Assembly (NCBI GenBank): GCA_964600615.1
Contig: CAZRJK010000005.1
Coordinates: 1-64,000 of the forward strand
Reading direction: 5' to 3'
DNA: 64,000 bases
From: RUG11198 sp964600615
Lineage (GTDB): Bacteria; Bacillota_I; Bacilli_A; RF39; UBA660
In this document: piece after piece, positions 1-7,374 of the stretch
Layout: each line of letters opens with the position of its first letter
Numbering within the stretch: the first letter of the stretch is position 1
Notes under the pieces: generated by a model
What the model was told of the DNA's origin: nothing
The model's input: only the letters and a program-made list of their open reading frames with translations
Database searches by the model: none
Position numbers and translations under genes: made by a program

Positions 1-2
1 TA

Positions 3-185
3 ATAGGAGTAATAATGGGAGAATTACTAGTATCCAAACAAGGTATAGGTTATTTAATAATGTATGGTTCTCAAGTATTTAACCTAGATTTAGTAATATC
101 TGGAATAATAATACTAATGATAGTTTCTTACATCTTATATATAATAATAATTTATATAGAAAAAATACTAATCAACATTGATTAG
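3..185 (+). CDS. ABC transporter permease, C-terminal fragment (5' end outside window)
   Basis: An open frame enters from the left edge and ends at the TAG at 183-185. The 60 visible residues begin IGVIMGELLVSKQGIGYLI, continue through a short MYGSQVFNLDLVISG stretch, and end in a long hydrophobic helix. This is the usual C-terminus of binding-protein-dependent permeases of the SsuC/TauC/ThiX kind: E-x-L-V/x-x-K-x-G-L/I-G followed by the last membrane helix. The substrate cannot be told. It is one of the few plus-strand genes and is closed by a strong terminator that overlaps its stop codon. Confidence 0.7.
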   Translation: MGVIMGELLVSKQGIGYLIMYGSQVFNLDLVISGIIILMIVSYILYIIIIYIEKILINID

Positions 186-192
186 TATTTTT
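161..192. terminator. Bidirectional intrinsic terminator
   Basis: A 13-bp stem (161-173 with 180-192) and a 6-base loop AACATT, with A-rich and T-rich flanks. It ends the plus-strand permease and the minus-strand DUF1292 gene, which converge here. Confidence 0.85.
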
Positions 193-427
193 ATACTGCT
201 TCACCAAATTTTTTATAATACATAATTAAAGCTTTATCATATTCATCATCATCATCTAAAGTAACTATATATTTTTCCCCGTCACTAACTACTTCTTTTA
301 AAATATAAAAATTAGAAGGATTTCCCATTTCAGAATAAAACATATATTGTTCTACCGTATTAACTAAGAAAAACTCTTTACCATCAATCTCAATTACAGT
401 AGTTAAAATATCTTCTATATTTTCCAT
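191..427 (-). CDS. DUF1292 family small acidic protein
   Basis: 78 aa. The pattern V-I-E-I-D-G-K-E-F-F-L-V, then F-Y-I-L-K-E-V, then an acidic DDDDEYD stretch and a C-terminal helix, matches the DUF1292 (YrzB-like) family of small Firmicutes proteins of unknown function. A longer frame starts at 451, but AAGGAG at 436-441 sits 8 bases from the ATG at 427, so the shorter start is preferred. The gene begins 1 base after the upstream membrane-protein gene ends, so the two form one operon. No catalytic residues are evident. Confidence 0.65.
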   Translation of the reverse strand: MENIEDILTTVIEIDGKEFFLVNTVEQYMFYSEMGNPSNFYILKEVVSDGEKYIVTLDDDDEYDKALIMYYKKFGEAV

Positions 428-428
428 A

Positions 429-1025
429 TTATCTACTCCTTCCTTCACCACTCAATTTAGAAAGGCTGTGTTCATGATAAGCTTCTTTTATTACATTATT
501 CTTTTCCTCTTTATCAATAACTTTATATTTATTAGCTATATATTCCTTGCCAGCTTTACCATATTTATCTACTAAGTAAATATATGCTTTAGAATAAGGA
601 AATCCTTTTTCAGTTATATCTTTTAAATCATGGTCAATTCCTTGTGATAAAGGAACTTCATATGGAGCAACAGAAGCTTGATTTCTATAATAAACTTTGC
701 CATTAACAAGATCAACATAATAATGAGAATTAATAGCATCTTCAACACCATTAACAATCGCTGATGTTCCCACATATCTCTCGTTAACTTCCTTAGCCTC
801 AAACCCAATTACTAAGCCAGCTGCCATAACAGCTGACAAACTAACGGCAGTTACTCTTTTTTTAAGTTCTTTAACTTTCTTTCTTTGTGCTTTTCTTCTC
901 CTATCACTTTTTCTTTCCCTATATCTATTTTCTTCTCTAGCTCTTATCAATTTTTCTCTATCAGTTCTTAGTTTTTCTATGTCTTCATTCAGATAATAAT
1001 CTTCAATACTCATTTCCTTTGCCAT
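429..1025 (-). CDS. Unknown membrane-anchored protein with highly basic N-terminal region
   Basis: 198 aa. The start at 1025 has GGAGGT five bases upstream; a longer frame to 1082 lacks one. Residues 1-56 are charged and Lys/Arg-rich, probably helical or coiled-coil. Residues about 58-75 (VTAVSLSAVMAAGLVIGF) form the only membrane helix, and the rest is probably extracytoplasmic, with several Tyr-rich segments. It matches no family I recognise. It has its own promoter at 1050-1078 and is co-transcribed with the DUF1292 gene. Confidence 0.6.
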   Translation of the reverse strand: MAKEMSIEDYYLNEDIEKLRTDREKLIRAREENRYRERKSDRRRKAQRKKVKELKKRVTAVSLSAVMAAGLVIGFEAKEVNERYVGTSAIVNGVEDAINSHYYVDLVNGKVYYRNQASVAPYEVPLSQGIDHDLKDITEKGFPYSKAYIYLVDKYGKAGKEYIANKYKVIDKEEKNNVIKEAYHEHSLSKLSGEGRSR

Positions 1026-1049
1026 AACATACCTCCATATTATATATAC

Positions 1050-1078
1050 ATTATAACCAGAAAACCCCAAGAACACAA
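1050..1078 (-). promoter_or_regulatory. Sigma-A-type promoter for the 1025-191 operon
   Basis: On the minus strand TTGTGT (1073-1078), 17-base spacer, TATAAT (1050-1055), 24 bases before the ATG at 1025. Confidence 0.6.
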
Positions 1079-1099
1079 GCAACTTGACACATTTTTACA

Positions 1100-2560
1100 T
1101 TATAATTTCAATTCTTTAACGATTTTTTTAATTACAACTCTCTCATCAAAAGGATATCTAACACCATTTATTTCTTGATAATCTTCATGCCCTTTACCGA
1201 GAATCATAACTACATCTCCCTCTTCAGCATGTTCAATACTATATTTAATAGCTTCCTCTCTATCAGGAATAATCTTATAATTATTTCCTTTAAAAGTACT
1301 TAAAATATCTTTTATTATCTCATTAACATCTTCATATCTAGAATTATCAGCAGTCAAAATAGAAAAATCAGCATAAGTAGAAGCAACTCTTCCACAATCA
1401 TATCTTCTCTGCTTACTCCTATTACCGCCACAACCAAATACTACAACGATTCTTTTAGGATGAGCTTCTCTAATAGTCTTAATAACATTTTCCATTGCTA
1501 CACCCTGGTAAGCATAATCAATTAAAACGCTAAACTTATCACTAACTTTAACAGGCTCTAACCTTCCTTTAACACTAATATGTAGTAAAGTATCTTTTAC
1601 AGATTTCATATCAACATTAAGTAACTTACATAAAAGAATAGCGCCCATCATATTGTAAGCATTAAAATGCCCAGGAATACTAACCCTAAACTTATCATTA
1701 ACAATACCTTTTACTTCCATATCTATACCAATAAAACCAGCTTCAATAACATTCTTTACACCAACTAATTGTAAAGAAGCATTATCACTCTTACCAAAAG
1801 TATAAATATCCAAATTAGTATCATTAATCATATAATTATATTCTTTATCATCAACATTTAAAATTCCTACTTTTGATTGCTTAAACAACCTGCTTTTACA
1901 CTCTTTATAATCCTCATAACTATCATGCTCATCTTTACCAACATGATCTAAACTCAAATTAGTAAAAATTGCATAATCAAAAATCATATCATCCCATCTA
2001 TGTAACTTTAATGATTGACTAGAAACTTCCATAACTAAATACTTAAATCCATCATTAAGCATTTCTCGCATATATTTATATACATCATAAGATTCAGGAC
2101 TAGTATTTACCGTATGATAGTATTTATCACCAATAAAAACTCCCATTGTACCAATACAAGCACACTTATTACCACTATCATTAAGTATCTTCATAATACT
2201 AATAGAAGTAGTAGTTTTCCCTTTAGTACCAGTAACCCCAATAGTAGTAAGTTCTTTATCTGGACAACCATAAAAATTTCTAGATATTGTTGCTAAACTT
2301 CTCCTACTATCCTTAACCTTAATAATAGTAATATCCTTATATTTATTTTCAATATCTTTCTCAACTACTATAACAGATGCTCCGGTTTTAACAGCATCAT
2401 CAATATATTTATGCCCATCAACCATAAATCCAGTAAGAGCAAAAAATATATTTCCCTTCTCCACCTTACTAGAATTATATGCTATCTCACTAACCTCAGC
2501 ATCAATATCACCACAAACTAATTCATAATCAACATTTTTTAAAATATTGCTTAATTTCAT
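1100..2560 (-). CDS. murE: UDP-N-acetylmuramyl-tripeptide synthetase (MurE)
   Basis: 486 aa cytoplasmic Mur ligase that adds the third residue to UDP-MurNAc-L-Ala-D-Glu in peptidoglycan synthesis. The ATP loop is GVTGTKGKTTT, and the central region VMEVSSQSLKLHR...FTNLSLDHVGKDEHDSYEDY is typical of MurE. The C-terminal part ends with GKGHEDYQEING...FDER. The substrate-selection motif reads DNSR (family DNPR); the retained Asn and Arg point to meso-diaminopimelate rather than lysine. ATG 2560 is chosen because AGGTGG lies 8 bases upstream; a GTG at 2572 lacks suitable spacing. It is the last gene of the ftsY operon. Confidence 0.93.
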   Translation of the reverse strand: MKLSNILKNVDYELVCGDIDAEVSEIAYNSSKVEKGNIFFALTGFMVDGHKYIDDAVKTGASVIVVEKDIENKYKDITIIKVKDSRRSLATISRNFYGCPDKELTTIGVTGTKGKTTTSISIMKILNDSGNKCACIGTMGVFIGDKYYHTVNTSPESYDVYKYMREMLNDGFKYLVMEVSSQSLKLHRWDDMIFDYAIFTNLSLDHVGKDEHDSYEDYKECKSRLFKQSKVGILNVDDKEYNYMINDTNLDIYTFGKSDNASLQLVGVKNVIEAGFIGIDMEVKGIVNDKFRVSIPGHFNAYNMMGAILLCKLLNVDMKSVKDTLLHISVKGRLEPVKVSDKFSVLIDYAYQGVAMENVIKTIREAHPKRIVVVFGCGGNRSKQRRYDCGRVASTYADFSILTADNSRYEDVNEIIKDILSTFKGNNYKIIPDREEAIKYSIEHAEEGDVVMILGKGHEDYQEINGVRYPFDERVVIKKIVKELKL

Positions 2561-2582
2561 ATTATCACCCACCTAAATAAAA

Positions 2583-3491
2583 TTATGCCAAATAATTATT
2601 AATATTTACGACAACCCCTTCTTGAGCAAGCTCTTGCTTAAATAATTCTTTAAAAACAACTAATTCTTTCTTTATAACATCAGGATATACTGCCTGTGTC
2701 TTTCTAACAGCATCATATATATTTTTAAAACATACTGTTTTTCTATTCTCATATACCGCATTAGAAAAAATTTGTCTCAATATAACTAAAGCAATATCAG
2801 GATATCTAGAGGAAACCTCATATACCCTCTTAAACTCACTAGTCATATTAACAATAAACTTCATAATATTCTCTTTTTGAAAATCAGTATATGCTAATTT
2901 AACACCAGTCTGATATTCTATTTTAGGTAACGTCTTAAGAAGAATCTGTACACATTGCTCTTGAGTAGGTTCTGCTACATCAACCTTCTCAAATCTTCTC
3001 ATAAAAGCCTTATCTCTCATAATAAAATGTTCATACTCATAAGTAGTAGTAGCCCCTATTATCTTAATAGAACCTCTACTTAAACCTTCCTTAAACATAT
3101 TAGCTAAATCTAATCTACCATCACCAATTAAAGTATGTATCTCATCTATAAATAATATAACTTTATCTATCCTCTTTAACTCTTCAACTAATAGTAATAC
3201 TCTATTATCACTATTACCATCACTACCTAAAAGAGCAGTTGTATTAATCCTAAATATTCTATATCCCTTTAATACATCAGGAACAACTCCTAATTGAATC
3301 CTATAAGCTAATCCCTCAACAATAGCCGTTTTACCAATACCAGGTTTACCAACTAATATAGCACTCTTCTCAGGAGTAAGTAAAACAAGCACTAATTTTT
3401 TTATTTCTTCTTCTCTAGCTACTGAAGGATCAGTAATATATTTATTAGCTGTCATCTCATCAGCATATTTACCAAGTATACTCTCTACCAT
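2583..3491 (-). CDS. Single-domain AAA+ ATPase resembling the D1 module of ClpA/ClpC
   Basis: 302 aa. Walker A is GKPGIGKT (residues 48-55) and Walker B with sensor context is VILFIDEIHTLIG (about 111-123), followed by IIGATTTYEYEHFIMRDKAFMRRF with the arginine finger. This is the pattern of the first ATPase domain of ClpA/B/C. There is no N-terminal Clp repeat domain, no M-domain and no second AAA module with a ClpP-binding loop, so it is about a third of a normal Clp chaperone. It has an intact RBS (AAGGG, 8 bases from ATG 3491) and intact motifs, so it is unlikely to be debris. Its partner is unknown. It overlaps the end of the upstream small membrane-protein gene. Confidence 0.8.
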   Translation of the reverse strand: MVESILGKYADEMTANKYITDPSVAREEEIKKLVLVLLTPEKSAILVGKPGIGKTAIVEGLAYRIQLGVVPDVLKGYRIFRINTTALLGSDGNSDNRVLLLVEELKRIDKVILFIDEIHTLIGDGRLDLANMFKEGLSRGSIKIIGATTTYEYEHFIMRDKAFMRRFEKVDVAEPTQEQCVQILLKTLPKIEYQTGVKLAYTDFQKENIMKFIVNMTSEFKRVYEVSSRYPDIALVILRQIFSNAVYENRKTVCFKNIYDAVRKTQAVYPDVIKKELVVFKELFKQELAQEGVVVNINNYLA

Positions 3492-3496
3492 ATCTA

Positions 3497-3697
3497 TCAC
3501 CCTTGCTTAATAAGTAAAATAATTAACAAACCCCACATTAACATAGAAATCATAATAGCACTAAGTAACATTGCATCAGTAAAACCACCACTAGTCCTAA
3601 TTCTAGGATTATAAAACATCTGATACTTACCACTATCATCTGGTAATTTATTATCTTTAACCTCTACAGGCAATTTATCCTCATCAATATATTTCAT
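3497..3697 (-). CDS. Small single-pass membrane protein, unknown
   Basis: 66 aa with a polar N-terminus (residues 1-40) and a C-terminal hydrophobic helix of about 22 residues ending KQG. No family is recognised. It starts directly after the ylxM stop, has the RBS GGAG, and overlaps the start of the Clp D1-like gene by a few bases, so translation is probably coupled. It could serve as a membrane adaptor for the neighbouring ATPase, which is inference from position only. Confidence 0.55.
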   Translation of the reverse strand: MKYIDEDKLPVEVKDNKLPDDSGKYQMFYNPRIRTSGGFTDAMLLSAIMISMLMWGLLIILLIKQG

Positions 3698-3988
3698 CTA
3701 TATCAACTCCTCTATTTTCCTCTTTATATCTTCATCTATATTAACTATATAATTCCTAATCTTATTACTCTTATAATATAGTTTCAATTTATCTTCATAA
3801 AATAATAATTTATCTTCAATATTCTTTATTACCTTATGAACTGCATTCCTACTAACACCTATATTATCACTAATTTCCCCCAAAGACAAGTTATTAAAAT
3901 AATAGTATTCAAAGTATTCTTTTTGTTTTTCATTAAATAAATCTCCATAATAATCATAAAGCAATATAATATAATCTCTATTATCCAT
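3698..3988 (-). CDS. ylxM: YlxM/UPF0122 family helix-turn-helix protein
   Basis: 96 aa. The sequence LFNEKQKEYFEYYYFNNLSL, then GEISDNIGVSRNAVHKVIKN, is the sigma-70 region-4-like helix-turn-helix of the YlxM family, normally linked to the signal-recognition-particle genes ffh and ftsY. Here it follows ftsY by 8 bases, consistent with that role. In Streptococcus YlxM modulates SRP GTPase activity; in this organism the function is inferred. RBS GGTGAT precedes the ATG at 3988. Confidence 0.88.
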   Translation of the reverse strand: MDNRDYIILLYDYYGDLFNEKQKEYFEYYYFNNLSLGEISDNIGVSRNAVHKVIKNIEDKLLFYEDKLKLYYKSNKIRNYIVNIDEDIKRKIEELI

Positions 3989-3996
3989 AACATCAC

Positions 3997-4965
3997 CTAT
4001 AAATCTTTAAACAAACCATAGACATATTTCTCTATATCAAATTTCTCTAAATCATTAACTCCTTCACCTAAGCCAACAAACTTAACAGGAATATTAATCT
4101 CTTCCTTAATAGCAAGAACAATCCCACCTTTAGCAGTACCATCTAACTTAGTAAGAACAATACCCGTAATATCAGTAATCTCTTTAAATGACTTAGCTTG
4201 ACTAATACCATTCTGCCCAGTAGTAGCATCTATAACCAATAACGTTTCATGAGGAGCACTAGGAATAATTTTCTTAATAACCCTATTAATTTTTTCTAAC
4301 TCCTTCATTAAATTATCTTTATTCTGTAACCTACCAGCAGTATCAACAAGAACAACATCATAATTATCATCCAAAGCCACTCCTAAAGCATCGTATATAA
4401 CAGAAGAAGGGTCCTTTGATTCACCACTAATAACCTTAGTATCAGTTCTACTTCCCCATTCTACTAACTGCTCTATAGCACCTGCTCTAAAAGTATCGCC
4501 AGCAACTAACATTACTTTCTTTCCTTCGTTCTTTAATTTAGTAGCTAACTTACCAATAGTAGTAGTCTTACCTACACCATTAACACCAACAAACAAAACT
4601 ACAGTAGGACCATCATCATTAAAATGAATCTTACTATCAATAACATTATCAGACACATACATAACAAATAATTCATCAATAATAACTTCTTTTAAATAAT
4701 TACTATCAGTAATCTTCTCACTCTTAACTCTATCTCTTAATTTATCAACAAACTTCATAACAGTATTAACACCAATATCTGCCATAATAAGAATATCTTC
4801 TAATTCTTCGAAATAATCATCACTAATATTTTTATATTTTTTACTCAAATTAGATAATTGAGTAGTAAACTCTTTTCTAGTCTTCTCTAAACCATCATCA
4901 TATTTCTTTACTTCAACATCTTTACTCTTACTAAATACATTCTTAATCTTACTAAATAATCCCAT
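3997..4965 (-). CDS. ftsY: Signal recognition particle receptor FtsY
   Basis: 322 aa SRP-receptor GTPase that docks the Ffh-ribosome complex at the membrane. The acidic A domain is very short (about 25 residues). The N domain is followed by the G domain with GVNGVGKTTT (127-136), DTAGR, TKLDGTAKGG and the closing GLGEGVNDLEKFD. RBS AGGAGGT precedes ATG 4965. It heads the ftsY-ylxM-small membrane protein-AAA-murE operon. Confidence 0.95.
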   Translation of the reverse strand: MGLFSKIKNVFSKSKDVEVKKYDDGLEKTRKEFTTQLSNLSKKYKNISDDYFEELEDILIMADIGVNTVMKFVDKLRDRVKSEKITDSNYLKEVIIDELFVMYVSDNVIDSKIHFNDDGPTVVLFVGVNGVGKTTTIGKLATKLKNEGKKVMLVAGDTFRAGAIEQLVEWGSRTDTKVISGESKDPSSVIYDALGVALDDNYDVVLVDTAGRLQNKDNLMKELEKINRVIKKIIPSAPHETLLVIDATTGQNGISQAKSFKEITDITGIVLTKLDGTAKGGIVLAIKEEINIPVKFVGLGEGVNDLEKFDIEKYVYGLFKDL

Positions 4966-4989
4966 AATAAACCTCCTACAATTTATCTA

Positions 4990-4998
4990 ATTATAACA
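4990..4998 (-). promoter_or_regulatory. Extended -10 promoter for the ftsY operon
   Basis: TGTTATAAT on the minus strand (TATAAT at 4990-4995), 24 bases before the ftsY ATG. A weak -35 (TTTAAA) lies 17 bases upstream. Confidence 0.5.
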
Positions 4999-5042
4999 TA
5001 TATATAGCCCTTTTTAAACAAAATAAAAAGAAATTAAGTAAA

Positions 5043-6083
5043 TTACTCAACTTCTTCTTTACTCTTTTTACTCTTCTTCTCTTTTTTTAAAGAAATATCA
5101 TATACTTCTCTAACCTTATCTTCTATTTCCATCATCAAATCTGGATTATTTCTTAAATATAACTTTGTATTCTCTTTTCCTTGACCAATCTTATTACCAT
5201 CATAAGAAAACCAAGCTCCACTCTTATCAATAATATCAGCATCTACAGCCAAATCAACAAGTTCTCCTTCGTGACTAACACCAGTACCATACATAATATC
5301 AACAGATGCTGTCTTAAATGGTGGTGCAACCTTATTCTTAACAACTTTTATTTTTGTATTATTACCAACAACATCACTACCAACTTTAATCTGTTCTCCT
5401 CTTCTTATATCAAGTCTAACAGAAGCATAATACTTAAGTGCCTTGCCACCAGGAGTAGTTTCTGGATTACCAAACATAACCCCAACTTTTTCCCTTAATT
5501 GATTAATAAATATTACAATCGTATTAGTCTTATTGATAGAACCCGATAGTTTTCTTAAAGCTTGAGACATCAATCTAGCTTGTAATCCAACATGTGTATC
5601 TCCCATTTCCCCATCTATCTCTGCTTGAGGAACTAAAGCAGCTACAGAATCTATTACAATAATATTAACAGCTTCACTCTTAACTAAAGTATCACAAATC
5701 TCTAAAGCTTGTTCACCAGTATCAGGTTGAGATAATAATAATTCATCAGTATCTACACCTAAAGCTTCAGCATAAACAGGATCTAAAGAATGCTCAGCAT
5801 CAATAAAAGCTGCTCTACCACCACTCTTTTGTACCTCTGCTATAGCATGTAAAGCAAAAGTTGTTTTACCAGAAGATTCAGGCCCATAAATTTCAATTAT
5901 TCTCCCCTTAGGATATCCTCCAACCCCCAAAGCTATATCTAAAGACAAAGAACCACTACTTGAAACTTCAACCTTTACCTTTTCTTGGTCTCCAAGTTTC
6001 ATAATAGCTCCTTTACCAAATTGTTTTTCAATATCTGCCATTACTTTTTCTAAAGCTTTATCTTTTTCTAATGTTTTATTCAT
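5043..6083 (-). CDS. recA: Recombinase RecA
   Basis: 346 aa, the normal family length. It is the DNA-dependent ATPase for homologous recombination and co-protease for LexA. Visible hallmarks are Walker A GPESSGKT (67-74), VIDSVAALVPQAEI, QALRKLSGSI, FINQLREKVGVMFGNPET and TPGGKALK, with a Lys/Glu-rich C-terminal tail. RBS AAGGAG is 7 bases from ATG 6083. It stands alone with a near-perfect promoter and an upstream SOS-box-like palindrome. Confidence 0.98.
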   Translation of the reverse strand: MNKTLEKDKALEKVMADIEKQFGKGAIMKLGDQEKVKVEVSSSGSLSLDIALGVGGYPKGRIIEIYGPESSGKTTFALHAIAEVQKSGGRAAFIDAEHSLDPVYAEALGVDTDELLLSQPDTGEQALEICDTLVKSEAVNIIVIDSVAALVPQAEIDGEMGDTHVGLQARLMSQALRKLSGSINKTNTIVIFINQLREKVGVMFGNPETTPGGKALKYYASVRLDIRRGEQIKVGSDVVGNNTKIKVVKNKVAPPFKTASVDIMYGTGVSHEGELVDLAVDADIIDKSGAWFSYDGNKIGQGKENTKLYLRNNPDLMMEIEDKVREVYDISLKKEKKSKKSKEEVE

Positions 6084-6114
6084 AATTAATCTCCTTTACT
6101 CACTGTACAAATTA

Positions 6115-6143
6115 ATTATATAATAGCAAAAATTCTTTGTCAA
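6115..6143 (-). promoter_or_regulatory. recA promoter (sigma-A consensus)
   Basis: TTGACA (6138-6143), 17-base spacer, TATAAT (6115-6120): both hexamers match the consensus fully. The predicted transcript start is about 25 bases before the recA ATG. Confidence 0.9.
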
Positions 6144-6151
6144 TAGTTTTT

Positions 6152-6165
6152 CGTACATTTGTTCG
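6152..6165. promoter_or_regulatory. Candidate LexA/SOS box upstream of recA
   Basis: CGTACATTTGTTCG, one base from the Bacillus-type LexA palindrome CGAAC-N4-GTTCG. It lies 8 bases upstream of the recA -35. LexA repression is established for recA in Firmicutes; its use here is inferred from the site. Confidence 0.6.
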
Positions 6166-6184
6166 TATTTTTAATTTGTTTTTC

Positions 6185-6619
6185 TTATTTATGATAACTT
6201 TCATTGTTTATTATCTTAAAACTTCTATATATTTGTTCTAATAATATAATTCTAAATAATTGATGTGGAAAAGTCATTTTAGAAAAAGATAATTTATAAT
6301 CAGCAATATTCTTAACACTATCATCTAATCCTTCTGAACCCCCAATTATAAAAGTAATATTAGAATTAATAATCAACCTCTTATCAATAAAATCGGCTAA
6401 TTCCAAAGAAGAGATAGAATTACCATCTATCTCCAAAGTAACAACATAATCCTTATCACTAATATGTTTTAATATAAGATCTGCTTCCCTCTTTATATCA
6501 CTATCCATTACTTCTTCTATTATAACCTTATGATATTTAGACAGTCTCTTCATATATTCTTCTATAGCATCCCTATAAAATTTCTCTTTTATCTTACCTA
6601 CACATACTATCTTTATCAT
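6185..6619 (-). CDS. rlmH: 23S rRNA pseudouridine-1915 N3-methyltransferase RlmH
   Basis: 144 aa SPOUT-fold methyltransferase acting on helix 69 of 23S rRNA. The SAM-binding knot region FIIGGSEGL and the C-terminal FSKMTFPHQLFRIILLEQIY...YHK are diagnostic, and the terminal YHK shows the protein is complete, though slightly shorter than most homologues (about 155-159). Its ATG overlaps the walJ stop as ATGA, so translation is coupled; walJ-rlmH proximity also occurs in Bacillus. Confidence 0.95.
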   Translation of the reverse strand: MIKIVCVGKIKEKFYRDAIEEYMKRLSKYHKVIIEEVMDSDIKREADLILKHISDKDYVVTLEIDGNSISSLELADFIDKRLIINSNITFIIGGSEGLDDSVKNIADYKLSFSKMTFPHQLFRIILLEQIYRSFKIINNESYHK

Positions 6620-7374
6620 ACTTCAACTAACTCCGTTTCAATATCCTGCTTAGCAATAATTATCTTATCTACACTCTGATTATTACCATCTAATCTTTCT
6701 ACTAATTCATTATAAGCAAGTTCATAAGTATTATTCTCCTCAGACAAATGAGCTAAAACAATACACTTAGTTTTATCACCAATAAAACTAGACAAATACC
6801 TAGCCGAATCATAATTAGATAAATGTCCCTTATCACTTAATATTCTCTGTCTTAATCTAAAAGGATATCTCCCATTATTAAGCATCTCAATATCATGATT
6901 AGATTCCAATATATATACATTTCTATTCTTTAACAAATCAAAATACTTATTATTAATATAACCAGTATCAGTAATATAAACTACACTCTTATCATCACCA
7001 TTAAATATATATCCTACACTACCAGGAGCATCATGAGAAGTCTTAATAACTTCTATATCTATATCCTTAAAATTAAATTCATTTTTAGCAATAATACTAT
7101 AATTACTTATATAATCTAAATCAACTAACATATCCTTAGTAACAAATATCAAAGGATTAAATCTATTAGCAAACACCTTTAATCCCTTAATATGATCAGA
7201 ATGCGTATGTGTCATAAATATTGCATCTATATCCTTACCATTAATCCCTATTTCCTTTAACTTATCAACTATATATTTACAACTATTACCAGCATCAATT
7301 AATATCTTAGTATTACCACATTCTATATAAGTAGTATTTCCCTTACTACCAGAAGAAAGAACACATACTTTCAT
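6616..7374 (-). CDS. walJ: MBL-fold hydrolase, WalJ/YycJ type
   Basis: 252 aa metallo-beta-lactamase-fold protein with the metal-binding HTHSDH motif (56-61), a second ligand in TSHDAPGS and the later AHLSEENN segment. The overall pattern (VLSSGSKGNTTYIE... start) fits the YycJ/WalJ family, thought to be a nuclease linked to cell-wall and DNA metabolism, and usually found near walK/walR; no wal kinase is present here. It overlaps the upstream M23 gene by 1 base and rlmH by 4. Confidence 0.9.
   Translation of the reverse strand: MKVCVLSSGSKGNTTYIECGNTKILIDAGNSCKYIVDKLKEIGINGKDIDAIFMTHTHSDHIKGLKVFANRFNPLIFVTKDMLVDLDYISNYSIIAKNEFNFKDIDIEVIKTSHDAPGSVGYIFNGDDKSVVYITDTGYINNKYFDLLKNRNVYILESNHDIEMLNNGRYPFRLRQRILSDKGHLSNYDSARYLSSFIGDKTKCIVLAHLSEENNTYELAYNELVERLDGNNQSVDKIIIAKQDIETELVEV

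Noticed and set aside
1080..1110. TTGACA followed by TATAAT on the plus strand
   Set aside because: The spacing is only 11 bases and it points into antisense of murE.
2114..2296. 60-aa plus-strand frame
   Set aside because: It is antisense to murE, overlapping its conserved ATP loop.
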